Assembly: GCA_900467685.1 (NCBI GenBank)
Contig: UBQX01000027.1
Location: 1 to 64,000, forward strand
Reading direction: 5' to 3'
Length of the DNA: 64,000 bases
Origin: Hyphomicrobiales bacterium
GTDB lineage: Bacteria > Pseudomonadota > Alphaproteobacteria > Rhizobiales > Rhizobiaceae
Shown piece after piece: positions 38,135 to 47,699 of this stretch (its first letter is position 1; each line of letters starts with the position of its first letter). Both the position numbers and the translations under genes were made by a program. The notes under the pieces are model-generated. The model worked only from the letters and a program-made list of their open reading frames with translations. It was not told the DNA's origin and did not search any database.

Positions 38135-38914
38135 TCAGGTGCGGCGCTCGACCATCATCTTCTTGATCTCGGCAATGGCCTTTGCCGGATTGAGACCCTT
38201 CGGACAGGTCTGCGCGCAGTTCATGATCGTATGGCAGCGATAGAGACGGAAGGGATCTTCCAGATTGTCCAGACGCTCGCCGGTCGCTTCGTCACGGCTG
38301 TCGATGAGCCAGCGATAGGCCTGCAGGAGAACTGCCGGGCCGAGATAACGGTCGCCGTTCCACCAGTAGCTCGGGCACGAGGTCGAGCAGCAGGCGCAGA
38401 GAATGCACTCGTAGAGACCGTCAAGCTTGAGGCGGTCGTCATGGCTCTGCAGCCACTCCTTCGCCGGCTCCGGCGAAACCGTCTTCAGCCAGGGCTCGAT
38501 CGAGCGATGCTGGGCATAGAAGTTGTTGAGGTCGGGGATCAGGTCCTTCACCACCGGCATATGCGGCAGCGGGTAGATCTTGATCGTGCCGTCCACGTCT
38601 TCCATGCCCTTGGTGCAGGCGAGCGTGTTCGTGCCGTCGATGTTCATCGCGCAGGAACCGCAGATGCCTTCGCGGCAGGAGCGGCGGAAGGTCAGCGTCG
38701 GGTCGATCTTGTTCTTGATGTAGATCAGACCGTCGAGCACCATCGGGCCGCAATCGTCGGCGTCGATGTAATAGGTGTCGATCGAGGGGTTCTTCCCCTC
38801 GTCCGGCGACCAGCGATAGATGCGATATTCGCGCAGGTTCTTGGCACCAGACGGCTTAGGCCAAGTCTTGCCTTCCTGAACCACCGAATTCTTGGGGAGA
38901 GTGAGTTCAACCAT
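38135..38914 (-). CDS. sdhB: Succinate dehydrogenase iron-sulfur subunit
   Basis: The 259-residue electron-transfer subunit of complex II. The [2Fe-2S] ligands are in [15 protein letters not shown] and the later TLAC; the [4Fe-4S] and [3Fe-4S] ligands are in [33 protein letters not shown]. It is the last gene of sdhCDAB, 12 bases after sdhA. Confidence 0.98.
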   Translation of the reverse strand: MVELTLPKNSVVQEGKTWPKPSGAKNLREYRIYRWSPDEGKNPSIDTYYIDADDCGPMVLDGLIYIKNKIDPTLTFRRSCREGICGSCAMNIDGTNTLACTKGMEDVDGTIKIYPLPHMPVVKDLIPDLNNFYAQHRSIEPWLKTVSPEPAKEWLQSHDDRLKLDGLYECILCACCSTSCPSYWWNGDRYLGPAVLLQAYRWLIDSRDEATGERLDNLEDPFRLYRCHTIMNCAQTCPKGLNPAKAIAEIKKMMVERRT

Positions 38915-38926
38915 TGTCCTGTCTCC

Positions 38927-40771
38927 TCAATACACGCGTGCCTTAGGCTCGATCTTGTGCGGATCGATGCCGTCTGCGATCAGGTCGGTGTGAACCGGGC
39001 GATAGTCGAGCTTGACGTCGCCTGCTTCGTTCACCCAAGCCAGCGTGTGCTTGCGCCAGTTGACGTCGTCGCGGCCGGCAAACGGACCGGACGTGTAGTC
39101 CTCGCGGGCATGCGAGCCGCGGCTTTCCTTGCGGGCTTCCGCGCCGTAAACCGTGGTGATGGCGTTGGCCATCAGGTTCTGCAGTTCCAGCGTCTCGACA
39201 AGATCCGAGTTCCAGATCAGCGAACGGTCGGTGACCTTGATGTCCTGAAGCTCGTTCTTCCAGATTGCCGAGATGCGGCGGCAGCCGCTTTCCAGCGCTT
39301 CCTGGGTACGGAATACGGCAGCGTCTTCCTGCATGGCGCGCTGCATCTTGTCGCGCGCAACGGCCGTCGGCGTCGAGCCAGCGGAGAAGCGGACGCGGTC
39401 GAAGCGTTCCATGATCTTGTCGCAGGCGGCCTTGTTCAGCGCCGGGATCGGCTCGCTCTTGTCGATGACCTGACCGGCGCGAATGGCGGCGGCGCGACCG
39501 AAGACCACGAGGTCGATCAGCGAGTTGGAACCGAGACGGTTGGCGCCGTGAACCGAGGCGCAGCCGGCTTCGCCGACGGCCATCAGGCCGAGGGCGATGC
39601 GTTCCGGGTTGGAGGCATCGGCATTGAGCACTTCGCCCCAATAGTTCGTCGGGATACCGCCCATGTTGTAGTGAACGGTCGGCAGAACCGGGATCGGCTC
39701 GCGCGTCACATCGACACCGGCAAAGATCTTGGCGCTCTCGGAAATGCCCGGCAGGCGCTCATGCAGAACAGCCGGATCGAGATGGTCGAGATGCAGGAAG
39801 ATGTGGTCCTTGTTCTTGCCGACGCCGCGGCCTTCACGGATTTCCATCGTCATGCAGCGCGAGACGACGTCGCGCGAGGCAAGGTCCTTGGCCGACGGCG
39901 CATAGCGCTCCATGAAGCGCTCGCCTTCGGAGTTGACGAGATAGCCGCCCTCGCCGCGAGCACCTTCCGTGATGAGACAGCCGGCACCGTAGATACCGGT
40001 CGGGTGGAACTGGACGAATTCCATGTCCTGCAGCGGCAAGCCGGCGCGGGCAATCATGCCTCCGCCGTCACCCGTGCAGGTATGCGCGGACGTTGCCGAG
40101 AAATAGGCGCGACCGTAACCGCCGGTCGCCAGAACGACCATCTTGGCGGCAAAGCGATGGATCGTGCCGTCATCGAGGTTCCAGGCGACAACGCCCGTGC
40201 AGCGGCCGTCCGCTTCCATGATGAGATCGAGCGCGAAATATTCGATGAAGAACTGCGCGTTGTTCTTGAGCGACTGGCCATAAAGCGTGTGCAGGATGGC
40301 GTGGCCGGTGCGGTCGGCGGCAGCGCAGGTGCGCTGCACCGGCGGGCCTTCGCCATAGTTCTGCATGTGGCCGCCGAACGGACGCTGATAGATCTTGCCT
40401 TCCTCGTTACGCGAGAAGGGCACGCCATAGTGCTCGAGCTCATAGACCGCCTTCGGCGCTTCCATGGCGAGATACTGCATGGCGTCAACGTCGCCCAGCC
40501 AGTCCGAACCCTTGACGGTGTCGTAAAGGTGCCACTGCCAGCAGTCCGGCGTCATGTTGGTGAGCGAAGCGGCGATACCGCCCTGCGCTGCGACCGTGTG
40601 CGAGCGGGTCGGGAAGACCTTGGTGATGCAGGCTGTCTTGAGGCCCTGTTCGGCCATGCCGAGCGTGGCGCGCAGACCGGCGCCGCCGGCTCCGACGACG
40701 ATCACGTCGAAGGAATGGTCGACATAGGTATAGGCTTTGCCGTTAGCGGCGGGAGAAGCGTTCGTTGCCAT
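38927..40771 (-). CDS. sdhA: Succinate dehydrogenase flavoprotein subunit
   Basis: The 614-residue catalytic subunit oxidises succinate to fumarate with covalently bound FAD. The FAD-linking histidine is in [12 protein letters not shown], the dinucleotide motif is [14 protein letters not shown], and the active-site regions [21 protein letters not shown] and [12 protein letters not shown] are split here for brevity ([20 protein letters not shown]). Six bases separate it from sdhD. Confidence 0.98.
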   Translation of the reverse strand: MATNASPAANGKAYTYVDHSFDVIVVGAGGAGLRATLGMAEQGLKTACITKVFPTRSHTVAAQGGIAASLTNMTPDCWQWHLYDTVKGSDWLGDVDAMQYLAMEAPKAVYELEHYGVPFSRNEEGKIYQRPFGGHMQNYGEGPPVQRTCAAADRTGHAILHTLYGQSLKNNAQFFIEYFALDLIMEADGRCTGVVAWNLDDGTIHRFAAKMVVLATGGYGRAYFSATSAHTCTGDGGGMIARAGLPLQDMEFVQFHPTGIYGAGCLITEGARGEGGYLVNSEGERFMERYAPSAKDLASRDVVSRCMTMEIREGRGVGKNKDHIFLHLDHLDPAVLHERLPGISESAKIFAGVDVTREPIPVLPTVHYNMGGIPTNYWGEVLNADASNPERIALGLMAVGEAGCASVHGANRLGSNSLIDLVVFGRAAAIRAGQVIDKSEPIPALNKAACDKIMERFDRVRFSAGSTPTAVARDKMQRAMQEDAAVFRTQEALESGCRRISAIWKNELQDIKVTDRSLIWNSDLVETLELQNLMANAITTVYGAEARKESRGSHAREDYTSGPFAGRDDVNWRKHTLAWVNEAGDVKLDYRPVHTDLIADGIDPHKIEPKARVY

Positions 40772-40777
40772 GATTTC

Positions 40778-41158
40778 TTACCCTGCAAACCCGATCTTCA
40801 GCACGGCGAAAAGACAGAGCGCGCCGAGGAGGAACGAGAAAAACGTGTTCAGCATGAGAAGCGAGACCTTCTTCCACTCGACGTGGATGTAGTCCTCGAT
40901 GATGATCTGCATGCCGAGTTTCATATGGACGATGCCGGAAACGACCATCAGGCCCATGATGGCCGCGACGATCGGGTTGTGCAACGCGGCTGCCACTTCG
41001 GGATAAGGCTTTCCGTTATACTTGATCAGGAAGCCGACGAAGAAGAGGAAGAGCGGAACGTTGGCGGCGGCAGTCAGGCGCTGGCGCCAGAAATGCTCGG
41101 TTCCGTCATGAGCGGCGCCAAGCCCGCGAACCTTCTTGAGAGGGGTGCGCATGTTCAT
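40778..41158 (-). CDS. sdhD: Succinate dehydrogenase membrane anchor SdhD
   Basis: A 126-residue anchor with three membrane helices, helping bind heme b and ubiquinone. The heme histidine probably lies in IVHMKLGMQ, followed by the conserved IIEDYIH segment that forms the end of helix 2. sdhC is 12 bases upstream. Confidence 0.95.
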   Translation of the reverse strand: MNMRTPLKKVRGLGAAHDGTEHFWRQRLTAAANVPLFLFFVGFLIKYNGKPYPEVAAALHNPIVAAIMGLMVVSGIVHMKLGMQIIIEDYIHVEWKKVSLLMLNTFFSFLLGALCLFAVLKIGFAG

Positions 41159-41170
41159 CCTACGATCTCC

Positions 41171-41563
41171 TCAGCGAACCAGATAGCCGACGATCCAGGT
41201 CAGGACCGTGAGCACGACGGAGGCGACGACCTGCAGCTTGGCAAGCCGGGTCGACAGTTCCTTCTCAAGGCCGTAGCCGAAGTCCATCATGAAGTGGCGG
41301 AGTCCGCCGATCATGTGGTGAACCAGCGCCCAGGTGTAGCCGAGAAGAACGAGGCGACCGATCCAGGAGCCGAAAATGCCGTTCACGAACTCGAAATAGT
41401 CCGGACCGGAAGCAGCGGCGATAAGCCACCATGCCACAAGGATGGTCCCAAAATAGAGAGCGCCGCCAGTGATACGGTGCAAGATCGACATGACCATCGT
41501 CGGGATCGGCTTGTAGATCTGCAGATGCGGCGACAAGGGCCGGTTATTTGTCACGTTCGCCAT
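41171..41563 (-). CDS. sdhC: Succinate dehydrogenase cytochrome b556 subunit SdhC
   Basis: A 130-residue three-helix anchor. It starts MANVTNNRPLSPHLQIYK, typical of alphaproteobacterial SdhC, with SILHRITGGALYFG (quinone site Ser and Arg) and the heme-ligand region LVHHMIGGLRHFMMDFG. The ATG at 41563 follows AGAGGA; an upstream frame to 41632 is not needed. First gene of sdhCDAB. Confidence 0.96.
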   Translation of the reverse strand: MANVTNNRPLSPHLQIYKPIPTMVMSILHRITGGALYFGTILVAWWLIAAASGPDYFEFVNGIFGSWIGRLVLLGYTWALVHHMIGGLRHFMMDFGYGLEKELSTRLAKLQVVASVVLTVLTWIVGYLVR

Positions 41564-41700
41564 CGGTGTCCTCTTTGGCGTTAATTGTCCGGAAGCCGCG
41601 GAAACCCAGACGGTCCGCGCCTCCTTGTGCATTGCGTCATAAGGCGACCTTTAATCCCCGGATTGCGCCCCGGCAAGCCCTGCGTATTGATAAGTCGTAC

Positions 41701-41730
41701 ATTTAATCGATTAGCGAAAATTCCTGCCAA
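41701..41730 (-). promoter_or_regulatory. Candidate promoter of sdhCDAB
   Basis: On the reverse strand TTGGCA (41730-41725) and TTAAAT (41706-41701) are 18 bases apart. The implied start is about 130 bases before the sdhC ATG. Reasonable match to sigma-70 boxes, not unique in this AT-rich stretch. Confidence 0.4.
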
Positions 41731-41824
41731 GCGACTGTATTAACCATATATTTCAATTACGCGGCCGGAAACGTCCAGGATCACTTCAAAGCGCTTTTCT
41801 CCGTCGACAAAAGGTGCTTAATGG

Positions 41825-41839
41825 TTAACAGACCGTTAA
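41825..41839. promoter_or_regulatory. Candidate CtrA-binding site
   Basis: TTAA-CAGACCG-TTAA is an exact TTAA-N7-TTAA match to the CtrA consensus, 27 bases before the ATG of the secreted-protein gene at 41867. Confidence 0.45.
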
Positions 41840-41866
41840 ACAAACTGCCTCGGAGGCGGATCAGCC

Positions 41867-42220
41867 ATGACGACGCGCAAAAATATCTCGATCGCCCTTC
41901 TGGCCCTACTCGCAAGCGGGGTTGCCTCGGCTCAAGCTGGCGAATTCCGCCATCGTTTCCATCACTATGGCCAGGGCTGGCAGGAGGGTGCTGCCGGCGT
42001 TAACGGCCTGCCCGTTCACATCCGCGGCATCGGCACCTTCGCCGGTGGCATCACCGCCACCCGCATTCACGGCAACGGCGTTTATATCGCAATCGCCCCG
42101 GGCCTTAGTGGCGAACCTGTCTCGGTTGCCCCTCGCGTCAAGATCATCAATGTGAGCGAAACGCCGGAGAAGGATAACTGCTCCATGGAGCACGGCGTCT
42201 GCGTGATCAGGGCAAAGTGA
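41867..42220 (+). CDS. Small secreted protein of unknown function
   Basis: A 117-residue protein. A signal peptide with cleavage near SAQAG-EFRH (residue 24-26) precedes a His/Gly-rich segment (HRFHHYGQGW), a middle with GIGTFAGGITATRIHGNGVYI, and a C-terminal cysteine pair (NCSMEHGVC). The ATG follows GGAGGCGG. I do not recognise the family. Its 3' end overlaps the convergent methyltransferase gene by 14 bases. The CtrA-like site just upstream suggests cell-cycle-linked expression (inference). Confidence 0.75.
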   Translation: MTTRKNISIALLALLASGVASAQAGEFRHRFHHYGQGWQEGAAGVNGLPVHIRGIGTFAGGITATRIHGNGVYIAIAPGLSGEPVSVAPRVKIINVSETPEKDNCSMEHGVCVIRAK

Positions 42221-42881
42221 GCGGCTGACCGGCTAAGCTCGTAAACCGCCAGACCGTCGTCTTCTTCACCTCGCTGTCCTCCAGGGCCCGCGTCACGGGC
42301 ACCTGATAGACAGCCAGCGCCTCCAGACGATCCTTGGGCAGATAAGCGCGCCCCGGATCGCCAACGAGAACAGCAACGCCCCGCGCAGCCAGCCGCTCGA
42401 ACCACGGGATGAGCGCTGCGGAAAAGCCCTGATCGTAGAAGACGTCGCCCGCCAGAAGCACGTCAGCATCGACATCGTTGCCCACGAGATTGTCGCGCGT
42501 ATAATCGACCGGCACCTCATTCAGCCCCGCATTGAGCGCAATCGCCGTCCCCGTCCACGGATCGATATCAGCGGCCAGAACGTCACGCGCACCGGCCTTC
42601 ATTGCCGCAATCGCCACCAGTCCGGAGCCTGATGCGAAATCGACCACGCGCTTGCCGGCCACACTCCCTGTATGATCGAGAACGTACCGCGCCAGCCCCT
42701 GCCCGCCCGCCCAGGCGAAGGCCCAGAAGGGCGGCGGCAGGCCGATTTCTTCCAGTTCTTCTTCAGTCTTCAGCCAGAGATCATGCGCCTCGTCGGCCAG
42801 ATGAAGCCGCACCTCCGGCACATGCGGCGGCGACATGATGCCGGTGTTTTCGAGGATGAACTGGCGGGGGTCGGTTTTCAC
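42207..42881 (-). CDS. Class I SAM-dependent methyltransferase (COG3897/ETFB-lysine type)
   Basis: A 224-residue methyltransferase. SAM motif I is VVDFASGSGLVAIAAMKAGA (near residue 80), acidic residue motif II DVLAADIDPW, and motif IV in VLLAGDVFYDQG. The N-terminus PFWAFAWAGGQGLARYVLD is typical of Nnt1/ETFB-lysine methyltransferase-like proteins, so a protein substrate such as the electron-transfer flavoprotein beta subunit is a possibility. It stands alone, next to the 105-base repeat. Confidence 0.85.
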   Translation of the reverse strand: MKTDPRQFILENTGIMSPPHVPEVRLHLADEAHDLWLKTEEELEEIGLPPPFWAFAWAGGQGLARYVLDHTGSVAGKRVVDFASGSGLVAIAAMKAGARDVLAADIDPWTGTAIALNAGLNEVPVDYTRDNLVGNDVDADVLLAGDVFYDQGFSAALIPWFERLAARGVAVLVGDPGRAYLPKDRLEALAVYQVPVTRALEDSEVKKTTVWRFTSLAGQPLTLP

Positions 42882-42883
42882 AA

Positions 42884-42988
42884 GAGCACGTCCAGCAAAA
42901 GTGCGTCAGCGGTTTTGCGTCCGGACTCCGACAAAACAAAGAGATAGAGCATTTCAGGTGATCCCGCCTTCATCGGAAATGCTCTATA
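42884..42988. repeat. Full-length (105 bp) dispersed intergenic repeat
   Basis: Starts GAGCACGTCCAGCAAAAGTG, contains AGCGGTTTTGCGTCCGGA and ACAAAACAAAGAGATAGAGC, and ends GGAAATGCTCTATA. The copy at 45841-45946 has the same blocks in the same order. It fills the entire gap between the methyltransferase start and the EVE gene stop. Confidence 0.75.
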
Positions 42989-43417
42989 TCAGCGCGGCGG
43001 GTTGTCGAGCCCGCCCATGCGGCAGACTTCCAACCATTCGTCTTCCGTCACCGGCTGCACGGAAAGGCGCATGGAGGTAACAAGCGACATCTTCTCCAGC
43101 GCCGGATTGGCCTTGACGTCCTTGAGGCTGACCGGCTTCGGCATATCGAGGACGGCCCGGATATCGACACACTCCCAGCGCGGATCATCGGTGGTGGAAT
43201 CATGATGCGCCAGCGCGCAGACTTCCGCGATGCCGACGACCTCAAGCCCTTCGTTGGAGTGATAGAAGAAGCCCTTGTCGCCAATCTGCATCGCCCGCAT
43301 GTTGTTGCGGGCGAGATAGTTGCGCACGCCATCCCACTCGGCGCCTTCGGCCCCCTTGGCCTTCAGCATCTCAAAGGAAAACTTGAAGGGCTCCGACTTG
43401 AACAGCCAAAACGCCAT
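42989..43417 (-). CDS. EVE-domain protein
   Basis: A 142-residue EVE (PUA-like/YTH-related) domain protein. The start AFWLFKSEP and the segments WDGVRNYLARNNMRAMQIGDKGFFYHS and VVGIAEV are diagnostic; the family is named from such aromatic-cage proteins that bind modified bases in nucleic acid. The ATG at 43417 has GAGG upstream and overlaps nothing; one at 43426 is alternative. It is the last gene of the tsaD-gpsA-YciI-EVE operon. Confidence 0.9.
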   Translation of the reverse strand: MAFWLFKSEPFKFSFEMLKAKGAEGAEWDGVRNYLARNNMRAMQIGDKGFFYHSNEGLEVVGIAEVCALAHHDSTTDDPRWECVDIRAVLDMPKPVSLKDVKANPALEKMSLVTSMRLSVQPVTEDEWLEVCRMGGLDNPPR

Positions 43418-43422
43418 GGGCC

Positions 43423-43716
43423 TCACGCCTCCGGATTGTTGAAGACCCAGTTGAAGGGCCGGATTTCGACCATATCGAACAGGCCGGCCTTCGCATAAGG
43501 GTCCTGAGCGGCCAGCGCAGCAGCAGCTTCCGCATCGTCAGCGACGATCACGACAAGGCTGCCCATCGGCTTGCCTTCGGCATTCAGCGTCGGGCCGGCC
43601 ATCTTCAGCTTACCCTCGGCGTTCAACCCGTTCAGCCATTCCACATGGGGCGGGCGCGTATCGAGACGCAGTTGCAGGCTGTCCTTCTTGTCGGTGCACC
43701 AGAGCGCATAAAGCAT
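43423..43716 (-). CDS. YciI-family protein
   Basis: A 97-residue ferredoxin-like protein. It starts MLYALWCTDKKDSLQLR and has the conserved HxxxL (PPHVEWLNGL) and D-P-Y (AAQDPYAKAGLFDMVEIRPFNW) motifs. The histidine and aspartate suggest a small catalytic or dehydrochlorinase-like site; the reaction is not known. Twelve bases separate it from gpsA. Confidence 0.92.
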   Translation of the reverse strand: MLYALWCTDKKDSLQLRLDTRPPHVEWLNGLNAEGKLKMAGPTLNAEGKPMGSLVVIVADDAEAAAALAAQDPYAKAGLFDMVEIRPFNWVFNNPEA

Positions 43717-43728
43717 GGGTCTTCTCCT

Positions 43729-44712
43729 CTATTCGTTGCGGATTGGCCGGGTCATGAGCTGGTCCATGGCCGTCCGGGTATCCAGTTTTCCATCGATAAT
43801 GGCAGCAACGGCTTGCGTGATCGGCATCTCGATCCCGTTCTCACGCGCCAGCCGCGCCGCAACGGAGGCCGCAAACGCGCCTTCCACCAATTGCCCGCCC
43901 TGCGCTGCATCACCGCGTGCCAACGCAATGCCGAAGCGCAGGTTACGCGATTGATGGCTCGTTGCGGTGAGCACCAGATCGCCAAGGCCGGAAAGCCCGC
44001 TCACCGTTTCCGCCGAACCGCCAAGCGCCACGACGAGCCGCGACATCTCGGCAAGGCCGCGGGAAATCAGCGCCGCCCGCGCCGAGTCCCCCAGCGCCGA
44101 GCCCTCGACCATCCCGCAGGCAATGGCGAGCACGTTCTTCAGCGCACCGCCAAGCTGCACCCCAATGCGATCGTCCGAGGCGTAAAGGCGGAAGGTGCGG
44201 CCGGACAGCGTTTCGGCAAGCCGCGTGGCCGTCTCGATATCCGCCGCCGCAATCGTCATCGCCGTCGGCAGACCGGACGCGATATCGGCGGCAAAGCCGG
44301 GACCGGAAAGAACAGCGACCTGATGCCCCGGCAACTCCGCTTCGAGCACGGTTGTGAGCAATTCGCCGGTCTCACGCTCGATACCCTTGGCGCAGGTGAC
44401 GACGACCGCATTGGACGAAATTGACGGCCCATAATGCCGCGCCGCCTCGCGATGCGCCTGTGACGGCATGGCGAAGAGCACGATATCTGCCGCTTTCAGA
44501 ACGTCAGGATCAGCCGCGAAGGCGATGTTCGGGGAGAGCGAAATGCCCGGCAGCGCAGTGTCGTGTTTCTGCGTTGCCGCCAGCCGCTCCGCCATGGCGT
44601 CGTTGCGCGCGATCAGCGTCACATCCGCCCGGCCTGCCTCGGCAATCACGGTGGCGAGCGCCGTACCGAACGCCCCTGCCCCGATCACGGCGACGTTCGC
44701 AAGCCCGCTCAT
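43729..44712 (-). CDS. gpsA: Glycerol-3-phosphate dehydrogenase [NAD(P)+]
   Basis: The 327-residue enzyme makes sn-glycerol 3-phosphate for phospholipid synthesis. The cofactor motif [17 protein letters not shown] is at the N-terminus, then [13 protein letters not shown], the catalytic lysine in [15 protein letters not shown], and the substrate region [14 protein letters not shown]. Its ATG overlaps the tsaD stop (ATGA), so they are coupled. Confidence 0.97.
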   Translation of the reverse strand: MSGLANVAVIGAGAFGTALATVIAEAGRADVTLIARNDAMAERLAATQKHDTALPGISLSPNIAFAADPDVLKAADIVLFAMPSQAHREAARHYGPSISSNAVVVTCAKGIERETGELLTTVLEAELPGHQVAVLSGPGFAADIASGLPTAMTIAAADIETATRLAETLSGRTFRLYASDDRIGVQLGGALKNVLAIACGMVEGSALGDSARAALISRGLAEMSRLVVALGGSAETVSGLSGLGDLVLTATSHQSRNLRFGIALARGDAAQGGQLVEGAFAASVAARLARENGIEMPITQAVAAIIDGKLDTRTAMDQLMTRPIRNE

Positions 44713-45830
44713 GCCTTGGCGCCCCGCTTACCCGAACCCAGCATCACGGCGGCCTTGTCATCCAGCGGCCAGCGCGAGCGCGGCGAGACATCGAGACCGT
44801 CGGCGTCAAAACCCGCCGCCATGCGCTCCAGCCCCGCCCAGGCGATCATCGCCGCATTGTCGGTGCAGAGCCGATGCGGCGGCGCGATGAAGCGGAAGCG
44901 GTTTTCGGCGCAAAGCGACGTCAGCATTTCACGCAACACCGTATTGGCCGCCACGCCGCCGGCCACGACCAGCGCCGGCTCGGCAACGCCTTGGAATTCT
45001 TCGCGGAACCGCTTCAGCCCCCGCCCGATCCGCTCCTTCAGCGTCCGCGCGACAGCATGCTGGAAGGACGCGCAGATATCGGCAATATCCTGCTCGCTCA
45101 CCGGCGCAATCTCTTCCGCCGCCATGCGGACAGCCGTCTTGAGCCCTGAGAAGGAAAAATCGAGCCGCGCCTCCCCGACCAGCGGACGCGGGAAGGCAAA
45201 GCGCTTGGGATCGCCGGTCTTCGCGGCCTTCTCGACCGCCGGGCCTCCGGGATAGGGCAGCCCGAGCAGCTTCGCCGTCTTGTCGAAGGCCTCGCCCAGC
45301 GCATCGTCAATGGTCGTGCCCCAGCGCTCATAGTCGCCGACGCCCTTGACCAGCACGAGTTGCGTATGCCCGCCGGAAACGAGCAGCATGAGATAGGGAA
45401 ATTCGACGCCATCCGTCAGCCGCGCGGTCAGCGCATGACCTTCCAGATGATTGACGGCATAAAGCGGCTTGCCGGACGCGTAGGCAATCGCCTTGCCGGT
45501 CATCAGCCCGACGATCAGCCCGCCGATCAGGCCCGGTCCCGAGGTCGCGGCAATCGCGTCCATGTCCTTGAGGCTCTTGCCCGAACGGGTCAGCGCCTCC
45601 TCGATCAGCGTATCGAGCGCCTCGACATGCGCGCGGGCTGCAATTTCCGGCACCACGCCGCCATAGGCCGAATGCTCATCGAGCTGGCTCAGCACGACAT
45701 CGGCAACGATCTCGCCGCGTCCATCCGGGTGGCGCACGACAACGGAAGCGGCGGTCTCGTCGCAGCTCGTTTCGAGGCCGAGAATGGTCAGCGGTCGGGA
45801 CAATTTGACTTCGTTCATTGCGGGCTGCAT
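44709..45830 (-). CDS. tsaD: tRNA threonylcarbamoyladenosine biosynthesis protein TsaD
   Basis: TsaD transfers the threonylcarbamoyl group to A37 of ANN-decoding tRNAs with TsaB and TsaE. The 373-residue protein has the nucleotide-binding start [15 protein letters not shown], metal-binding histidines in [23 protein letters not shown], and [15 protein letters not shown] at 45830 follows AGGTTTG; an ATG at 45818 is also open. tsaD-gpsA adjacency is common in alphaproteobacteria. Confidence 0.97.
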   Translation of the reverse strand: MQPAMNEVKLSRPLTILGLETSCDETAASVVVRHPDGRGEIVADVVLSQLDEHSAYGGVVPEIAARAHVEALDTLIEEALTRSGKSLKDMDAIAATSGPGLIGGLIVGLMTGKAIAYASGKPLYAVNHLEGHALTARLTDGVEFPYLMLLVSGGHTQLVLVKGVGDYERWGTTIDDALGEAFDKTAKLLGLPYPGGPAVEKAAKTGDPKRFAFPRPLVGEARLDFSFSGLKTAVRMAAEEIAPVSEQDIADICASFQHAVARTLKERIGRGLKRFREEFQGVAEPALVVAGGVAANTVLREMLTSLCAENRFRFIAPPHRLCTDNAAMIAWAGLERMAAGFDADGLDVSPRSRWPLDDKAAVMLGSGKRGAKA

Positions 45831-45840
45831 CAAACCTGTT

Positions 45841-45946
45841 TAGAGCAAGTCCAGAAAAAGTGCGAAGCGGTTTTTCGTCCGGAATTGCGCGAAAACAAAG
45901 AGATTGAGCGCTTCGGGCAATTTCTTTTTTGCCGGAAACGCTCTAG
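45841..45946. repeat. Full-length (106 bp) dispersed intergenic repeat in the tsaD/hemC divergent region
   Basis: Outer ends TAGAGC and GCTCTA are complementary. Internal blocks include AAAAGTGCGAAGCGG, TTTTTCGTCCGGAATTGCG, GAAAACAAAGAGATTGAGCG and GCCGGAAACG. Compare 42884-42988. It occupies nearly the whole gap between two divergent essential genes, so promoters must overlap it or lie in its edges. Confidence 0.75.
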
Positions 45947-45977
45947 CTAGCTTCCCGGTAACAACGGACAATTCGGA

Positions 45978-46907
45978 ATGCAAACGAAACCTTTCAGGAT
46001 CGGCACGCGCGGCAGCCCGCTGGCACTCGCACAGGCTTATGAGACCCGCAGACGGCTGATGGAAGCGCACAGCCTGCCGGAAGAGATGTTCGAGATCGTC
46101 ATCCTTTCTACGCAGGGCGACCGCATCCAGGACCGCGCGCTCGCGGCCATCGGCGGCAAGGGCCTCTTCACCGCCGAGCTGGAAGAGCAATTGGCGGACG
46201 GTCGGCTTGATCTCGCCGTGCATTCTTCCAAGGACATGCCGACGCTGCTCCCGCAGAGCCTCTATATCTCGGCCTTCCTGCCGCGCGAGGATGTCCGCGA
46301 CGCATTCGTCGGCAAGGTCGCTGCGAAACTGATGGATATGCCCTCCGGATCGCTCATCGGCTCGGCGTCGCTGCGCCGACAGGCGCTGATCAAGCGGCTA
46401 CGCCCCGACCTCAATGTCACGATCTTCCGTGGCCAGGTCGATACCCGCCTGCGCAAGCTCGCCGATGGCGAGGCGGATGCAACGCTGCTCGCCATGGCGG
46501 GGCTGAACCGTCTCGGCAAGGCGGATGTCGCGACCGAAGTGCTCGATCCCGAACACTTCCCCCCGGCCCCGGCACAGGGCGCGATCTGCATCGAAAGCCG
46601 GCTGGGCGACAAGCGCACCGACGATCTGATTGCCGCCATCAACGACGGGATCACATGGACGGCTGTCGGTTGCGAACGTGGCTTCCTCGCCACGCTCGAC
46701 GGCTCCTGCCGTACCCCGATTGCCGGCCTTGCGAAGGTCGAGGGCGATCACATCGCCTTCCACGGCATGATCCTCACGCCGGACGGCGCGCGCTTCCACG
46801 AAATCCGCGCCGAAGGCAAGGCGAGCGAGGCCGCGGCAATAGGCCGCCGCGCCGGCGAGGAGATCCGCGACAAGGCGGGCCCCGGCTTCTTCTCCGACTG
46901 GAGCTGA
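45978..46907 (+). CDS. hemC: Hydroxymethylbilane synthase (porphobilinogen deaminase)
   Basis: The 309-residue enzyme joins four porphobilinogens into hydroxymethylbilane in heme and cobalamin synthesis. The start [40 protein letters not shown] and the dipyrromethane-cofactor cysteine in [11 protein letters not shown] are present. First gene of hemC-hemD-Mic60-HemY. hemD follows after one base. Confidence 0.97.
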   Translation: MQTKPFRIGTRGSPLALAQAYETRRRLMEAHSLPEEMFEIVILSTQGDRIQDRALAAIGGKGLFTAELEEQLADGRLDLAVHSSKDMPTLLPQSLYISAFLPREDVRDAFVGKVAAKLMDMPSGSLIGSASLRRQALIKRLRPDLNVTIFRGQVDTRLRKLADGEADATLLAMAGLNRLGKADVATEVLDPEHFPPAPAQGAICIESRLGDKRTDDLIAAINDGITWTAVGCERGFLATLDGSCRTPIAGLAKVEGDHIAFHGMILTPDGARFHEIRAEGKASEAAAIGRRAGEEIRDKAGPGFFSDWS

Positions 46908-46908
46908 C

Positions 46909-47610
46909 ATGCGCATTCTCGTGACACGGCCCGAACACAGCGCCGTGCGCACGGGAGAGCGCCTGAAAGCGCTGGGGCACGAGCCGATTTTTCTACCGCT
47001 CTTTAAGGCGGTGCATGATCCCGAAGGCGTGGCGCAAGCGCGAACCTGCACGGAGGTCGCAGCGGTTCTAGTCACGAGCGCGGAGGCCGTCAGGGCTCTT
47101 GGCTCCGCCGGAGAACTCGCCGAAAAAACCCTCTTCGCTGTGGGGAAAACGACAGCCAAAGTTGCGGAAAATGCCGGATTTTCAAAAGTTGAAGCGGCCG
47201 ATGGAGACGGTGCGGCGCTCGCCGCGGTCTTGCGGGAACGCTTTCCCGGCGAACCGAAGCCAGCGCTTCTCTATCTTGCCGGCGAACCCCGCTCGCCGCG
47301 GTTGGAACAGGAACTGGCGGCTGCGCGTTTCCCGCTCAAGGTCGTCGTCTGCTACAGGATGAGGCCGGTCGATCTGACGGGGGACATATTGCAGGCCGTA
47401 TTTCAACAACAGCCAGACGCCGTGCTTCTCTATTCGGCAGAGACCGCGCGCAGGTTTTTCGAACTCAGTGAATCCTTCCTTAACGAGATGCAGGATATCC
47501 ATTTCCTGTGTCTCAGCCCTGCAATTGCCGAAGCCGTTCCGGCTTCGATGAAAGAGGGGACGAGATACGCCGTACGCCCCGATGAACGGAGCCTGTTTGA
47601 ACTTTTGTAG
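46909..47610 (+). CDS. hemD: Uroporphyrinogen-III synthase
   Basis: A 233-residue HEM4-family protein that cyclises hydroxymethylbilane with D-ring inversion. The family is poorly conserved; it is recognised by the RILVTRPEHSAVRTGERL start, LVTSAEAVRAL, LFAVGKTTAKVAENAGF and the late LLYSAETARRFFEL and CLSPAIAEAV segments, plus its position one base after hemC. GGAGC precedes the ATG. Confidence 0.95.
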   Translation: MRILVTRPEHSAVRTGERLKALGHEPIFLPLFKAVHDPEGVAQARTCTEVAAVLVTSAEAVRALGSAGELAEKTLFAVGKTTAKVAENAGFSKVEAADGDGAALAAVLRERFPGEPKPALLYLAGEPRSPRLEQELAAARFPLKVVVCYRMRPVDLTGDILQAVFQQQPDAVLLYSAETARRFFELSESFLNEMQDIHFLCLSPAIAEAVPASMKEGTRYAVRPDERSLFELL

Positions 47611-47699
47611 CAGTCTCGCCATCAAATACCCGCGAAGGGGTTTTCTGAACTGGAAAGCCTGATTACCTTTGCGATGAGAAGAGAATTGAAGAGGTCGCC

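Larger units (their letters stand above)
41564..41866. other. 303-base non-coding region between sdhC and a secreted-protein gene
   Basis: Divergent promoter region. It holds a candidate sdh promoter (41701-41730, reverse strand) and a CtrA-like site (41825-41839). I see no open frame with a ribosome site, tRNA or hairpin of note. Confidence 0.6.

Noticed and set aside
38120-41584. 1,154-codon forward open frame opposite sdhBADC
   Set aside because: Shadow of the succinate dehydrogenase operon; no ribosome site or recognisable protein.
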